This document shows, one piece after another, positions 34,399-42,921 of a DNA stretch of 64,000 nucleotides. Every line of letters starts with the position of its first letter. Positions within the stretch are counted from its first letter, which is position 1. The stretch lies in contig NZ_CALLVK010000015.1 in NCBI RefSeq assembly GCF_938010525.1, positions 19,559-83,558 of the forward strand, read 5' to 3'. A model generated the notes under the pieces. That model was not told the DNA's origin, ran no database searches, and worked only from the letters and a program-made list of their open reading frames with translations. Both the position numbers and the translations under genes were made by a program. This DNA comes from Abiotrophia sp938010525. GTDB taxonomy: Bacteria; Bacillota; Bacilli; Lactobacillales; Aerococcaceae.

Positions 34399-35490
34399 GT
34401 GAAGAAAAGTCTCAAATACTTACTTGTTTCTACCTTGCTAGCCAATAGCTTGGCCCTCAGTCTGCCCGGCTTCCAGAGTCAGGCCAGGACCCGCAGCCAA
34501 TCGTCTACTAGTCAGCATTCCAACCTTGAGGAGAACTCGGAAGAATGGTCGGACCATGATTGTGACCAATTCTCTCGGGCGGACTTTCTAAAAGCCGTGC
34601 GCCAAAGTCGAGAGCATTTGACCTCGGTGGCTCTGAAAGGCTCTTCGGGGGATAAAAATGCCGCCTCTAATTATCAAGCAGCCTACCGTTATGATGCCAA
34701 GACTGGCAAGGACCTTCAGGGTTATTTGGATTATAGTCGGGGTATTGACCATATGGAGGTCTACTATCTGGGGGACAGCAATCAGAACTATTACCTCTAT
34801 ACAGAGCGGGCTAACAAATGGTCTGCTATCCAGATGCCCGCGGCTTTTCGCCTGCGACCTAACTACCGCCTCATGCTAGACTGGATCCTGGACCATGAAG
34901 CCGACTTCCAGTTTGAAGAAGGTCAGGATGATTATCGGCTCACAGTCCTAGAACGTAACTTTGACTTGTCAGACTTTACGTCTAAGACCTTGGGAATCAC
35001 CTTAGAGCCTGAAGACACTCCGGTAGAAGATATCTATAACTATATGGAAGTCCGCTTCAGCAAGGAGGACTTCCAAATGACCAGTCTCAACTACCGTTGC
35101 CTGGATCCGTCCGGTGAGGTGCAGGGACAATTTGAATTCTTTGGCTACAATCAATTAAAGGCCTCAGATTTCCGATTGCCTGAGGGGGCTGAAGTGGACA
35201 GTGAGCTATCTGGTTCTAGCCAGCAAGATGGGTCTTCCTCCGATGAGACCGAATCCCGTCAGCAGCGGGAGTCCGAGTCTTCTGACCAAGGAGAAAACCG
35301 ACCACTGCCACCTGGTGCTGTCTACAATGATTTAGACCAGGGGAGCTGGGGCTCAGTTGCTAAAGAGGCGCTTGCTTATGCGCAAGAGGGCCTCTATGAG
35401 CTAGTCTCACTTAAATGGCTCACTTGGGAGCCGGTTAGTCGCCTGTCTAGCCACTTGACCTGGCGGGCTTCTCAACTATTTAGACCATAA
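34399..35490 (+). CDS. Secreted protein of unknown function
   Basis: A 363-residue exported protein that I do not recognise. A signal peptide spans about residues 1-30 (F-Q-S-Q-A-R). It then has a serine/asparagine-rich linker, a mixed domain of roughly residues 55-270 with aromatic-rich strands (Y-Y-L-G-D-S-N-Q-N-Y-Y-L-Y), a second low-complexity Ser/Glu/Gln linker (about 275-305), and a short C-terminal tail. The strand pattern recalls LolA/DUF6612-like secreted proteins, but this is tentative. There is no lipobox or LPxTG anchor. The start is GTG with GAGGAGG upstream. Confidence 0.65.
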   Translation: MKKSLKYLLVSTLLANSLALSLPGFQSQARTRSQSSTSQHSNLEENSEEWSDHDCDQFSRADFLKAVRQSREHLTSVALKGSSGDKNAASNYQAAYRYDAKTGKDLQGYLDYSRGIDHMEVYYLGDSNQNYYLYTERANKWSAIQMPAAFRLRPNYRLMLDWILDHEADFQFEEGQDDYRLTVLERNFDLSDFTSKTLGITLEPEDTPVEDIYNYMEVRFSKEDFQMTSLNYRCLDPSGEVQGQFEFFGYNQLKASDFRLPEGAEVDSELSGSSQQDGSSSDETESRQQRESESSDQGENRPLPPGAVYNDLDQGSWGSVAKEALAYAQEGLYELVSLKWLTWEPVSRLSSHLTWRASQLFRP

Positions 35491-35521
35491 GAAAAAGGCC
35501 AGAATCTTTCTGGCCTTTTTG
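35491..35521. terminator. Bidirectional terminator between convergent genes
   Basis: AAAAAGGCCAGAA pairs with TCTGGCCTTTTT around a short loop, with A/T runs giving termination on both strands. Confidence 0.92.
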
Positions 35522-35527
35522 ATATGC

Positions 35528-36565
35528 CTATATTGGTAGCCATAAGATGAAGTGGCTACCCTGGTTTACTTGACTAGTGACCGTAATATGGCCCCCTAAT
35601 TGTTGCGCCAGGGTTTGGCTGATATAGAGTCCCAAGCCTGCGCCACCTGTTTCCCGGTTACGGGACTGCTCGACGCGGTAGAGGCGGTCGAAGATGTGGG
35701 GTAGGTCTTGGGCGGGAATGCCCATGCCTTGATCAATGACATGGAAGGCCGTCCCCTGGGCTTCTTTTTTGATCTGGAGTTGGATGCGACTATGCAGCGG
35801 CGAGTACTTGCTGGCGTTCTCTAAGAGATTGAGTAAGATTCGGGACAGTTTATCGCCATCTGTCTTAATGGTCTCTAGGTCAGGCGCTAGCTGGACGTCC
35901 AGTTCCTGTTCCCTCTGCTTACAATGGGGCTGGATACTGGTTAGCAACTGAATTAGGAAATCATCGAGTTGTAGGGTCTCTAGTTGACCTTCCGTCACAT
36001 GCCGATTGGACTGGTTCTCCATGAGACCGACTTCCATAAGTTGCTGGGTGAGCGTCTTGAGTCTATCGACTTGGCAGGACATGGCCTGCCAGAGGGCTTC
36101 CATTTCATCTGCTGGAACCATCTGATCTTGCAGCGCCTCCACTTGATGCTGGAGAGCAGTTAGAGGCGTCTTGATATCGTGGCTTAGGCTAGCCATGAGA
36201 CGGGTCTTGTCTTGCTCGCTTTGGCTTAGGGCCTGAAAACTTTGGTTGAGATCATGAATCATGAGGTTAATATTGGCAGCGAGTGAGGCCAATTCTGCCG
36301 GTGATTTGATGGCCTGGACCGGCTGGAAGTCCTGGTTAGCCACGCGACGGACGTCACGGCTCAGTTGCTGCAGGGATTTGACGCTGGGCTGCAGTAGGCA
36401 GAAGCCCACTAGGGCACCTAGCAAATTAGCCCCTAAGGTCATCCAGATAATGATGTAGGCCACGTTGGGGGAGACTAACATTTGTTGCAGTCCCCACCAG
36501 ACAAGTAGGAGGGCACAGAGGGTGGAACTAAGAAAGGCGAGGAAGACTAGCGAACGGAGTTTCAT
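35528..36565 (-). CDS. Sensor histidine kinase
   Basis: A 345-residue membrane kinase with two helices (about residues 5-27 and 37-58) separated by a very short external loop, then HAMP, the HisKA dimerisation domain with S-L-S-H129-D-I-K-T-P-L, and a HATPase domain with N-L-L-E-N-A-S-K-Y-S (N box), D-Q-G-M-G-I and G-G-A-G-L-G-L-Y-I-S. The minimal sensor loop suggests intramembrane sensing of envelope stress, as in BceS-like kinases, though HAMP is present. It overlaps the response regulator gene by four bases and is translationally coupled to it. Confidence 0.92.
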   Translation of the reverse strand: MKLRSLVFLAFLSSTLCALLLVWWGLQQMLVSPNVAYIIIWMTLGANLLGALVGFCLLQPSVKSLQQLSRDVRRVANQDFQPVQAIKSPAELASLAANINLMIHDLNQSFQALSQSEQDKTRLMASLSHDIKTPLTALQHQVEALQDQMVPADEMEALWQAMSCQVDRLKTLTQQLMEVGLMENQSNRHVTEGQLETLQLDDFLIQLLTSIQPHCKQREQELDVQLAPDLETIKTDGDKLSRILLNLLENASKYSPLHSRIQLQIKKEAQGTAFHVIDQGMGIPAQDLPHIFDRLYRVEQSRNRETGGAGLGLYISQTLAQQLGGHITVTSQVNQGSHFILWLPI

Positions 36566-37257
36566 GAGTCACCACCTCCTAAGCGGTAGCCCAGCCCCCA
36601 GACGGTTTCAATCTTAGGGTAGGGACGCTGTCCTGCTAACTTGGCTAATTTATCGCGCAAGGAATGGATATGGACATTGAGGGTGTTGGCATCTTCCATG
36701 TAGTCTGTCTCCCAAATCTTGAGGAAGAGCTCTGATTTGGCGAAGACCCGACCGGGATTTTTGAGGAAGAGGGCCAAAAGCTGGAATTCTTTGAGTGATA
36801 GCTGTAAGGCCTGGTCGTAGAGTGTGATGCGGTGTTGACCCTCGTCGATGGCAAAGGGAGCACAAGTTAAGACGGCTTGTACAGCTTGGCTTGGTTGAAT
36901 GCGACGCATGAGATTTTTGACGCGCAAGGTCAGCTCCCGTGGGCTGAAGGGCTTAGTCACATAGTCGTCGGCCCCCAGGGTTAGAGAATAAATCCGGTCG
37001 ACCGCTTGATCCTTGGCGGTGATGAAGATAAAAGGCTGATCTTCTCGTAACTGTAAGACGGCATCAATGAAGTCATAGCCATCCATTTGAGGCATCATAA
37101 TATCCGTAATAATTAAATCCATGGCCTGGGCCTGATAGCGGGCCAGGGCTTCTTGACCGTTGGTGGCGGTCGTGACTTGATAGCCTTCCTTATTTAAGTA
37201 GCGGGTGACGATATCCAGGATGGCTGGCTCATCGTCAACTAGGAGGATGTGGGTCAT
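36562..37257 (-). CDS. OmpR-family response regulator
   Basis: A 231-residue regulator. The receiver domain has the acidic pocket D8-D9 and phosphoacceptor D52 (I-I-T-D-I-M-M-P), plus K near residue 101; the C-terminal winged helix has L-S-L-K-E-F-Q-L-L-A and V-W-G-L-G-Y-R-L. GGAGG fixes the ATG at 37257; a 22-residue upstream extension is rejected. It pairs with the kinase that follows. The DM13 gene upstream is on the same strand and is a plausible co-regulated target. Confidence 0.93.
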   Translation of the reverse strand: MTHILLVDDEPAILDIVTRYLNKEGYQVTTATNGQEALARYQAQAMDLIITDIMMPQMDGYDFIDAVLQLREDQPFIFITAKDQAVDRIYSLTLGADDYVTKPFSPRELTLRVKNLMRRIQPSQAVQAVLTCAPFAIDEGQHRITLYDQALQLSLKEFQLLALFLKNPGRVFAKSELFLKIWETDYMEDANTLNVHIHSLRDKLAKLAGQRPYPKIETVWGLGYRLGGGDS

Positions 37258-37380
37258 AGGGGACCCTCCTTTCGGTGTATGACTGAATTCAAATCCTGCC
37301 GCAAATAGCAGGGACAAGGCCATTATAGCACAGTTTGAGACGGGAAGTAGTAAGTCGCGCTTAAGCTAAAAGCAGTTTAA

Positions 37381-37403
37381 CCACCTGACACTGGTTCAGG
37401 TGG
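37381..37403 (-). terminator. Probable terminator after DM13 gene
   Basis: CCACCTGA and TCAGGTGG form an eight-base stem; on the minus strand it is followed by a moderately T-rich tract. It is weaker than the other terminators here. Confidence 0.5.
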
Positions 37404-37419
37404 TAGGCTGCTAGTAAGC

Positions 37420-38187
37420 TTATTTAAGGTCAGCATGACCGAAGACTTCATGCGCTTCAACACAGTAGATTAAGACTTTGTTGTAGCCGTCGGCCTTCAA
37501 ACCATTGAGGTCATAGCTTTGTTCCATCATGTCAGCATCTACAGCGCCGACTTCAACTGCTGTTTCCAACTTACCGTCTTTGCTGAGGAGAACATGGAGG
37601 TCAGGGGCTTTGTCGGATTTGAAGTTGCTGAGCTTGAGTTGGTTCTTCTCGATGCTAACAGAACCCATGACCATCTTGCCATTGGCGCCCATGAGTTCGC
37701 CCATACGTTTCATGGCTTGGTCCATCGCTCCGTCAGAAAACTTGGTCAACATAGCAGAACCGAAGGTTTCATTGACTTGGTCGCAGTGGATGGTGAGGGT
37801 GTTGTATTGACTGAGGTCGACTTTGTCCAGTTTGTAACCTTGGATGGCACCCTTAGCATCGACCTTACCTAATTTGAGGCCATGTTCTACATCGCCATCC
37901 TTGGTTAGGTAAGCGTGGAGGTCAGGTGCTTCATCGCTGGAGAAGCCAGTCAGGACTACTTCTTTGCTGGTGACCTTAGCCATCCCCATGACCTTGTGTT
38001 TTTCTTGACCCATCAATTGGCCGACAAGATCTTGACTCATTTCATCTTTTTTCTTATCATCTGGCATTTGGCTGGATGATGCGCTGCTTTCTTCCGCTAA
38101 GACGACTTGGGATAAAGTGCCGGCCCCAAGACCTAGGCTAAGTAGGGCGACTAGGCTGAGTTTGGTAAGTGTGTGTTTGGTTGACAT
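37420..38187 (-). CDS. Secreted protein with two tandem DM13 domains
   Basis: A 255-residue exported protein. A signal peptide spans about residues 1-31 (V-V-L-A-E-E), then a charged Ser/Lys linker. Two DM13-like repeats follow at about 60-145 and 165-252, each with L-x-x-F-x-S-D-x-A-P-D-L-H-x-x-L-x-K-D-G and ending in an I-x-C...F-G-x-A-x-L motif; each keeps one conserved cysteine. DM13 domains are predicted to function in extracytoplasmic redox or electron transfer. AGGAG eight bases upstream sets the ATG at 38187. The two-component system lies immediately downstream. No lipid or sortase anchor is seen. Confidence 0.8.
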   Translation of the reverse strand: MSTKHTLTKLSLVALLSLGLGAGTLSQVVLAEESSASSSQMPDDKKKDEMSQDLVGQLMGQEKHKVMGMAKVTSKEVVLTGFSSDEAPDLHAYLTKDGDVEHGLKLGKVDAKGAIQGYKLDKVDLSQYNTLTIHCDQVNETFGSAMLTKFSDGAMDQAMKRMGELMGANGKMVMGSVSIEKNQLKLSNFKSDKAPDLHVLLSKDGKLETAVEVGAVDADMMEQSYDLNGLKADGYNKVLIYCVEAHEVFGHADLK

Positions 38188-38334
38188 GGAAATCACTCCT
38201 TGGTTTTATTTGATGATCTTACTATAGGGGGTGAAACTGAAGCCTTCTTGAAGCAAGTATTAAGTCTTTCTTAAGTCTGCTCTAAATCTTTATTAAATCT
38301 GGACCGGCTGATAGGTAAGTGGCTGGATTGAGAC

Positions 38335-38363
38335 TTTTCAAGGCAGTCTAGCTAAGTTATAAT
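38335..38363 (+). promoter_or_regulatory. Promoter of first paralogue gene
   Basis: TTTTCA and TATAAT are 17 bases apart in the context GCTAAGTTATAATGA, which recurs before the next two paralogues. Confidence 0.75.
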
Positions 38364-38387
38364 GAAAAGACTAGAAAGGGTGAAAGC

Positions 38388-38894
38388 ATGCAAGTTAAAC
38401 AGAATGATCAAACCAATCACTTACTATTTGAAGGCAAGGTTCGGGTCAGCCGTGTCTTTGGCGTCCGCTTCTTAGCGGGTTGTCTCATGGCCCTGGTCAT
38501 GTTCGCTTGCTTTATCCTCTGCCTACATTTATTGGAAGCAGTAGGCTTGTGGCAGGAGGACCTGAAAGGCTGGAGCGTGGCTTCCTTCGTGATTTCGGGC
38601 AGCCTGGTTTGGATGCTGGGTGACTGGCTCCATAATAAGCTTTGGGAGCGACAGGTTCGTATCGTGGGTAGGGGAGACCAAGTCTACCTGCAAGTTGGCT
38701 CAAAACAGGAATATTATAAGTGGCAGACCCTCCGCAAGGTCAGAGCCTATCGCTTCTACGCTAGACGTGGACAGGTCAGCACCTATAACCTGGTCTTGGT
38801 TTTTGAGGGTCGCACCTATCGTTTCTCTTCATCGGATAAGAGTATGGTGGCCCTGGGCGAGCTAGGCCAAGCTCTCCAGTCTTATCTAAAGTAG
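38388..38894 (+). CDS. Two-helix membrane protein, tandem paralogue 1
   Basis: A 168-residue membrane protein, first of five tandem paralogues, not assigned to a named family. It begins with a soluble L-L-F-E-G-K-V-R-V-S segment, then two membrane helices (about 28-52 and 67-84), a W-x-R-x-V-R-I-V hinge and a C-terminal cytoplasmic beta-rich domain (Y-K-W-Q-T-L-R-K-V, F-E-G-R-T-Y-R-F-S-S-S-D-K). The layout resembles bacterial PH-like/YcxB proteins. It has its own promoter and terminator (38916-38942) and a GAAAGGGTGAAAG ribosome region. Confidence 0.72.
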   Translation: MQVKQNDQTNHLLFEGKVRVSRVFGVRFLAGCLMALVMFACFILCLHLLEAVGLWQEDLKGWSVASFVISGSLVWMLGDWLHNKLWERQVRIVGRGDQVYLQVGSKQEYYKWQTLRKVRAYRFYARRGQVSTYNLVLVFEGRTYRFSSSDKSMVALGELGQALQSYLK

Positions 38895-38915
38895 AGATAA
38901 GTAATTAGAAGTAGC

Positions 38916-38942
38916 AGGTCAGGCCTTGTGCCTGGCCTTTTT
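38916..38942 (+). terminator. Terminator after paralogue 1
   Basis: AGGTCAGGC and GCCTGGCCT pair (one G-T) around CTTGT, followed by five T residues. Confidence 0.85.
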
Positions 38943-38971
38943 CATGTGATTCTTTCCAAGTAGGATGAGGC

Positions 38972-39000
38972 TTCTCAAGTCCTGCCAGCTAAGTTATAAT
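38972..39000 (+). promoter_or_regulatory. Promoter of second paralogue gene
   Basis: TTCTCA and TATAAT are 17 bases apart; AGCTAAGTTATAATGA is identical in context to the copies upstream of paralogues 1 and 3, so promoter and gene were duplicated together. Confidence 0.8.
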
Positions 39001-39026
39001 GAGAAGACAGGGAAGGGTGAGATAAG

Positions 39027-39539
39027 ATGCAATATCGAAATTCGAATAGAGAGGAAAAGCTACTCTTTGAGGGAAAGCTCCGGGTCAGCTATCTATTTGG
39101 CCTACGTTTCTATAGCGGTGTTGTCATCGCCATCCTTATGGCCTTCTTATTTGCCTATGGCATACATTGGCTAGTCACTTGGGGACTATTGAATCGGGAC
39201 TTGCAGCAATGGAGCCTTGCCTATGTAGTGGTGACAGCACTTCTGTGCTTGGGCCTAAGTTTCTGGCTCTATGATCGGATATGGCAGCGCAAGGTACGGA
39301 TTGTGGACATGGGGACCCAAGTCTTGGTGCAAGTAGGTAACCGAGTGGATTGCTATGACTGGCGGGAGCTCCGCCGTGTCAAGCCATCCCAGCTTCGCAA
39401 TAAATCACGTCGCCTAGTCGTGGTTAGCCTAGTCTTGGTCTTTGAGGAACGCACCTACCGTTTTTCTTCATCGGATAAGACCATGGGCGCCCTGATGGAA
39501 CTAGCCCAAACCCTAGAGACCTATCTTGTACAGAGCTAA
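39027..39539 (+). CDS. Two-helix membrane protein, tandem paralogue 2
   Basis: A 170-residue paralogue of the preceding protein and the closest to it, sharing L-L-F-E-G-K-L-R-V-S near the N-terminus, two helices (about 28-50 and 62-82), the R-K-V-R-I-V-D hinge, Y-D-W-R-E-L-R-R-V and F-E-E-R-T-Y-R-F-S-S-S-D-K-T-M. A conserved promoter lies upstream and a hairpin (39565-39590) downstream. AAGGGTGAG precedes the ATG. Its own expression signals suggest independent regulation rather than a simple operon. Confidence 0.72.
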   Translation: MQYRNSNREEKLLFEGKLRVSYLFGLRFYSGVVIAILMAFLFAYGIHWLVTWGLLNRDLQQWSLAYVVVTALLCLGLSFWLYDRIWQRKVRIVDMGTQVLVQVGNRVDCYDWRELRRVKPSQLRNKSRRLVVVSLVLVFEERTYRFSSSDKTMGALMELAQTLETYLVQS

Positions 39540-39564
39540 GCCGAGCCGATTAAAAGAACCCGAA

Positions 39565-39590
39565 GGTCAGGAAGTATTCCTGGCCATTTT
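39565..39590 (+). terminator. Terminator after paralogue 2
   Basis: GGTCAGGAA and TTCCTGGCC pair around GTA, followed by ATTTTC; a modest T tract, similar in design to the terminator after paralogue 1. Confidence 0.75.
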
Positions 39591-39619
39591 CGTTTGCCTT
39601 TTTCTAAGAAAGCTTAGAC

Positions 39620-39648
39620 TTCTCAAGTGCCCAGAGCTAAGTTATAAT
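39620..39648 (+). promoter_or_regulatory. Promoter of third paralogue gene
   Basis: TTCTCA and TATAAT are 17 bases apart, with the same GCTAAGTTATAATGA context as before the first two paralogues. Confidence 0.8.
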
Positions 39649-39672
39649 GAAAGAAATAAGGAGGACGATAAG

Positions 39673-40203
39673 ATGGATTTTAACCAGCAAGAAAATCAGG
39701 GCGAACTACTTTTTGATCATACGGTCCGGCTTAGCCACCGATTCGGTATGCGCCTTGTCAGTGCCTGTTTAATTGCCTTCTGCTTGTATACTCTATGGGC
39801 GGCCATAAATGCGACGGTCTTAATGTTTGGCTTATATTTGGGCGTGGATGGCCTGACCCTAATGAAAGTAATGGTGGTTGTCCTAGTTCTTTCAATCGTC
39901 CTTCTTGCTATAGTAGGCTGGCGATACCATCGCAAAACCTGGTTAAAGAAATTACGAATCATTGATTTGGGAGATCAACTCTCTTTTCAGGTAGGAGAAG
40001 AGGAGAGCCGCTATGCCTGGTCAACACTCCGCCGCATGAGTGTTAGATCCAGTGACATGAGTAAGTACAAGCTAGATATCTTCTTCGAAGCCAATACCTA
40101 TCGCATTGAAGCCTGGGGACCTGCTAGCAAAGATCTAGAGCAAGTCGCTAGAAAGTTAAAAGCCTATTTAGACCAAAGGGGAGACCAATTTGATTATTGC
40201 TAA
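39673..40203 (+). CDS. Two-helix membrane protein, tandem paralogue 3
   Basis: A 176-residue divergent paralogue. It keeps the L-L-F-D-H-T-V-R-L-S start, two helices (about 27-52 and 64-84), L-R-I-I-D-L-G-D-Q hinge, Y-A-W-S-T-L-R-R-M and F-E-A-N-T-Y-R-I segments. AAGGAGG nine bases upstream sets the ATG at 39673; a longer upstream frame overlaps the previous gene and is rejected. It overlaps the fourth paralogue by 14 bases, so paralogues 3, 4 and 5 form one transcript. Confidence 0.72.
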   Translation: MDFNQQENQGELLFDHTVRLSHRFGMRLVSACLIAFCLYTLWAAINATVLMFGLYLGVDGLTLMKVMVVVLVLSIVLLAIVGWRYHRKTWLKKLRIIDLGDQLSFQVGEEESRYAWSTLRRMSVRSSDMSKYKLDIFFEANTYRIEAWGPASKDLEQVARKLKAYLDQRGDQFDYC

Positions 40204-40726
40204 AGCCAAGCCCCTGGCTCCAGGCCAAGAAGACCTGGTCATGACCTTGGATTGTCGGGTGTCTTATTTTTGGGGCGCTAAGGCCCTATCCTTTTTCGTG
40301 ATTTGTGGTATCTGGGCGACGATGATAATGCCCCTTGTCAATTGGATGGATAAGAGCCTCCACTTGTCCTCTAAGAGTTGGCCCGTCTTACTGGTCGTAT
40401 TAGGTCTGGGCCTAGTTTTTTGGTTAATCTACAATGCCCTATGGAAACGCTCAGTCACCATCTACGATCGGGGCCAAAGTCTGGAAATCCTGATTAACGA
40501 CAAGCTCTATCGTTATGATTGGACTAGCCTGCGTCGTGTCAAGACTTTCATCGCGCCCAAACGTCATGGTGGAATCTTCAGCAAGACGGCAGTCCTCAAA
40601 TTTCATGGCCGTAGCTTCTACCTGACCTCAGATGACCAGGTAGCTAAGCTAGAGTGGCTGATTCAATATTTAGAAAAGGGCATGAAGCAAGCTCAAAAAG
40701 GAGGCCTAGGCCCAAATGACAAGTAA
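40190..40726 (+). CDS. Two-helix membrane protein, tandem paralogue 4
   Basis: A 178-residue paralogue with a TTG start, preceded by AAAGGGGAG, lying within the end of gene 3. It has helices at about 27-48 and 62-84, a K-R-S-V-T-I-Y-D hinge, Y-R-Y-D-W-T-S-L-R-R-V and F-H-G-R-S-F-Y-L-T-S-D-D. The C-terminal tail is longer and lysine-rich. Overlap with both neighbours indicates tight translational coupling. Function unknown. Confidence 0.7.
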   Translation: MIIAKAKPLAPGQEDLVMTLDCRVSYFWGAKALSFFVICGIWATMIMPLVNWMDKSLHLSSKSWPVLLVVLGLGLVFWLIYNALWKRSVTIYDRGQSLEILINDKLYRYDWTSLRRVKTFIAPKRHGGIFSKTAVLKFHGRSFYLTSDDQVAKLEWLIQYLEKGMKQAQKGGLGPNDK

Positions 40727-41213
40727 AAACAAGTATCTACTGAATAAAGTCAAGCTAAGGGTCAGTCGCTTTGTCGGCCAACGCTTGCTCTCTATTCTGG
40801 TGCTGCTAGGTCTAGCACAACTAGGCATCAAGGACCTTGTCAATTTCTTGTTGGACTTGGACCTCTACCCGCGCGATAATCAATATGGACCCTTATTGTT
40901 CGTTGTGTTACTGCTCCTACTATTTTTCCTGGCCAATGCCTTCTATAATTTTCTCTGGACGCGAACCGTTACCATAGAAGATTTGGGGGACAAGGTCCGG
41001 ATTGAGCTAGGTAGTCGTCACTATCTCTTGCCTTGGTCTAGCTTGCGCAAGGTGCGTTTGGATCGAACCACCAATCGGGGTAAGTTGGTCAGCGTGGACT
41101 TAATCTTAGTCTTTGAAAGCCGCTCTTTTCGTCTGACCAAGGACCAACCCGTAGCCCCTCTCAGTGATTTGGAAGCTTATATGCAAGCCAAGTTAAAAAA
41201 AGCAAAATCTTAA
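40716..41213 (+). CDS. Two-helix membrane protein, tandem paralogue 5
   Basis: A 165-residue paralogue with the same order of elements: V-K-L-R-V-S-R-F-V-G, two helices (about 23-45 and 58-78), R-T-V-T-I-E-D-L-G-D hinge, L-P-W-S-S-L-R-K-V and F-E-S-R-S-F-R-L-T. AAGGAGG lies about 12 bases upstream, and the start overlaps gene 4 by eleven bases. A strong terminator follows. The five copies diverge substantially from each other, so the expansion is not recent. Confidence 0.72.
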   Translation: MTSKNKYLLNKVKLRVSRFVGQRLLSILVLLGLAQLGIKDLVNFLLDLDLYPRDNQYGPLLFVVLLLLLFFLANAFYNFLWTRTVTIEDLGDKVRIELGSRHYLLPWSSLRKVRLDRTTNRGKLVSVDLILVFESRSFRLTKDQPVAPLSDLEAYMQAKLKKAKS

Positions 41214-41216
41214 AAT

Positions 41217-41244
41217 AAAAGCCTGACTCTCAGTCAGGCTTTTT
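41217..41244 (+). terminator. Terminator ending the paralogue cluster
   Basis: AAAAGCCTGACT and AGTCAGGCTTTT form a 12-bp stem with loop CTC and a T run. Confidence 0.92.
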
Positions 41245-41419
41245 GCATGGTTTAATTCTTAGGGTCAAGGCAGGTTCAAGTTTGGGCCTACTTTTATAAT
41301 TCTTGTTAATATTCTCATCTTTTTTAGTAGGGGATAGGCAATTTGATGCCAGAGGGTGTATAATGAAAGCGAAGACAGGTCGCTAATCATGCGATCGAAT
41401 GAGGAGGGACTCCACTACC

Positions 41420-42919
41420 ATGACCAACAGCAAGCAACGCCCCAACGTGGTGCTTATTGTCGTCGACCAAATGCGGGCCGACGCCTTAGGCATTAACCAG
41501 GGGCCTGATTTTCTCTCAACTCCAACCCTAGATATGATGGCTAGCCAGGGCTATAATTTCGTCAATGCCTATTCGCCGGTGCCATCCTGCGTGCCCGCGC
41601 GAGCGGCGCTTCTCACGGGCTTGGACCAGGCCAATTCGGGGCGGGTGGGTTACGAAGACCAAATGCCTTGGAACTTCACCCAGACCCTGCCCCAAACCTT
41701 CCGGGATGCCGGCTACCAAACCCAATGTATCGGTAAGATGCACGTCTATCCAGCCCGCAAGCGTCTGGGCTTTGACCATGTGACCCTGCACGACGGCTAT
41801 CTCCATGTCGATCGCCACTATGATGGGGCTTATGGGGCTTCCTTTGAACAGTCCAGTGACTATCTTAAGTTCCTCAAGGCGCATTTAGGGCCTCAAGCCG
41901 ATCTCATGGACGACGGCCTCAATTGTAATTCCTGGATGGCCCGGCCTTGGCCTTATGCGGAGGCCCTCCATCCAACCAACTGGCTGGTGACGGAAGCCAT
42001 TGAATTCCTCAAGACCAAGGACCCAACCGTGCCATTCTTCCTCAAGTTATCCTTTGAGAAGCCACATTCGCCTTTTAATCCGCCTCAGTATTATTTTGAT
42101 ATGTATTATCAACTCTTGGGTCAGGAATGGGATCGTCATTTAGGCGATTGGGAGCAGCTGGTGGATGCTGTTCCTAGCATTGATAGTAAAAAAGGGCGCC
42201 TCAAGCCCGACGATCAACGGCGCTTGCTGGCAGGCTACTATGGCTTGGTGACCCATCTGGACCATCAAATTAGTCGCTTCCTGACGGCCTTGGAAGAGTT
42301 CGGCCATGCTCAGGATACCCTCTTCTGGTTTGTCTCCGACCATGGCGACCAACTAGGGGAGCATGACCTCTTCCGCAAAGGCTATCCTTATCAGGGTAGC
42401 ATCCAAATTCCTTCCTTTATCTATGACCCTGGCCATCTGATTGCGGCCCACCATCATACTATTCCGCAGCTGGTTAAGATTCAAGACATCTTCCCATCCT
42501 TGGTAGATCTGGTCTTGGGCAAGCAAGTGGCCACGGACGGCCGCAGCGTGCGCCAGCTCTTGCTAGGCCAAATCGACGGCTGGCGGACCGATATCCATGG
42601 GGAACATGTTCTAGGCCAAGATTCCAGTCAATTTGTCCTCAATGAACGTTATAAGTTAATCTGGTATCCGGTTCAGGACCGCTATCAGCTTTTCGACTAT
42701 GTGGCCGATCCGCATGAGCAGGTCAATCTCTATGGGCAAGAAGCCTATACGCCCGTAGTCTTGGAGTTGACTCAGAAGCTGGTTGCCTATTTAGCCAATC
42801 GTGAAGAGGGCTTTGTTGAGGATGGACGCCTAGTGGCGCGACCCTTGTCAGCCCTAGTGACCACCTTGGCAGCAGCACGACGTGGGGACGTCATGGGCTA
42901 CCCCCGTGAGGAGGGTTAG
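41420..42919 (+). CDS. Type I (formylglycine) sulfatase
   Basis: A 499-residue cytoplasmic sulfatase of the alkaline phosphatase superfamily, hydrolysing sulfate esters. The modification site is C57-V-P-A-R61 in P-S-C-V-P-A-R-A-A-L-L-T-G, the standard C-x-P/A-x-R motif; metal ligands include D in V-V-D-Q-M-R near residue 15-16 and the S-D-H-G-D-Q-L-G-E-H block near 309-318. GGAGG about eleven bases upstream favours the ATG at 41420. There is no signal peptide, so the substrate must be imported. The maturation enzyme gene follows after three bases, so the pair is self-sufficient. Confidence 0.92.
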   Translation: MTNSKQRPNVVLIVVDQMRADALGINQGPDFLSTPTLDMMASQGYNFVNAYSPVPSCVPARAALLTGLDQANSGRVGYEDQMPWNFTQTLPQTFRDAGYQTQCIGKMHVYPARKRLGFDHVTLHDGYLHVDRHYDGAYGASFEQSSDYLKFLKAHLGPQADLMDDGLNCNSWMARPWPYAEALHPTNWLVTEAIEFLKTKDPTVPFFLKLSFEKPHSPFNPPQYYFDMYYQLLGQEWDRHLGDWEQLVDAVPSIDSKKGRLKPDDQRRLLAGYYGLVTHLDHQISRFLTALEEFGHAQDTLFWFVSDHGDQLGEHDLFRKGYPYQGSIQIPSFIYDPGHLIAAHHHTIPQLVKIQDIFPSLVDLVLGKQVATDGRSVRQLLLGQIDGWRTDIHGEHVLGQDSSQFVLNERYKLIWYPVQDRYQLFDYVADPHEQVNLYGQEAYTPVVLELTQKLVAYLANREEGFVEDGRLVARPLSALVTTLAAARRGDVMGYPREEG

Positions 42920-42921
42920 TC

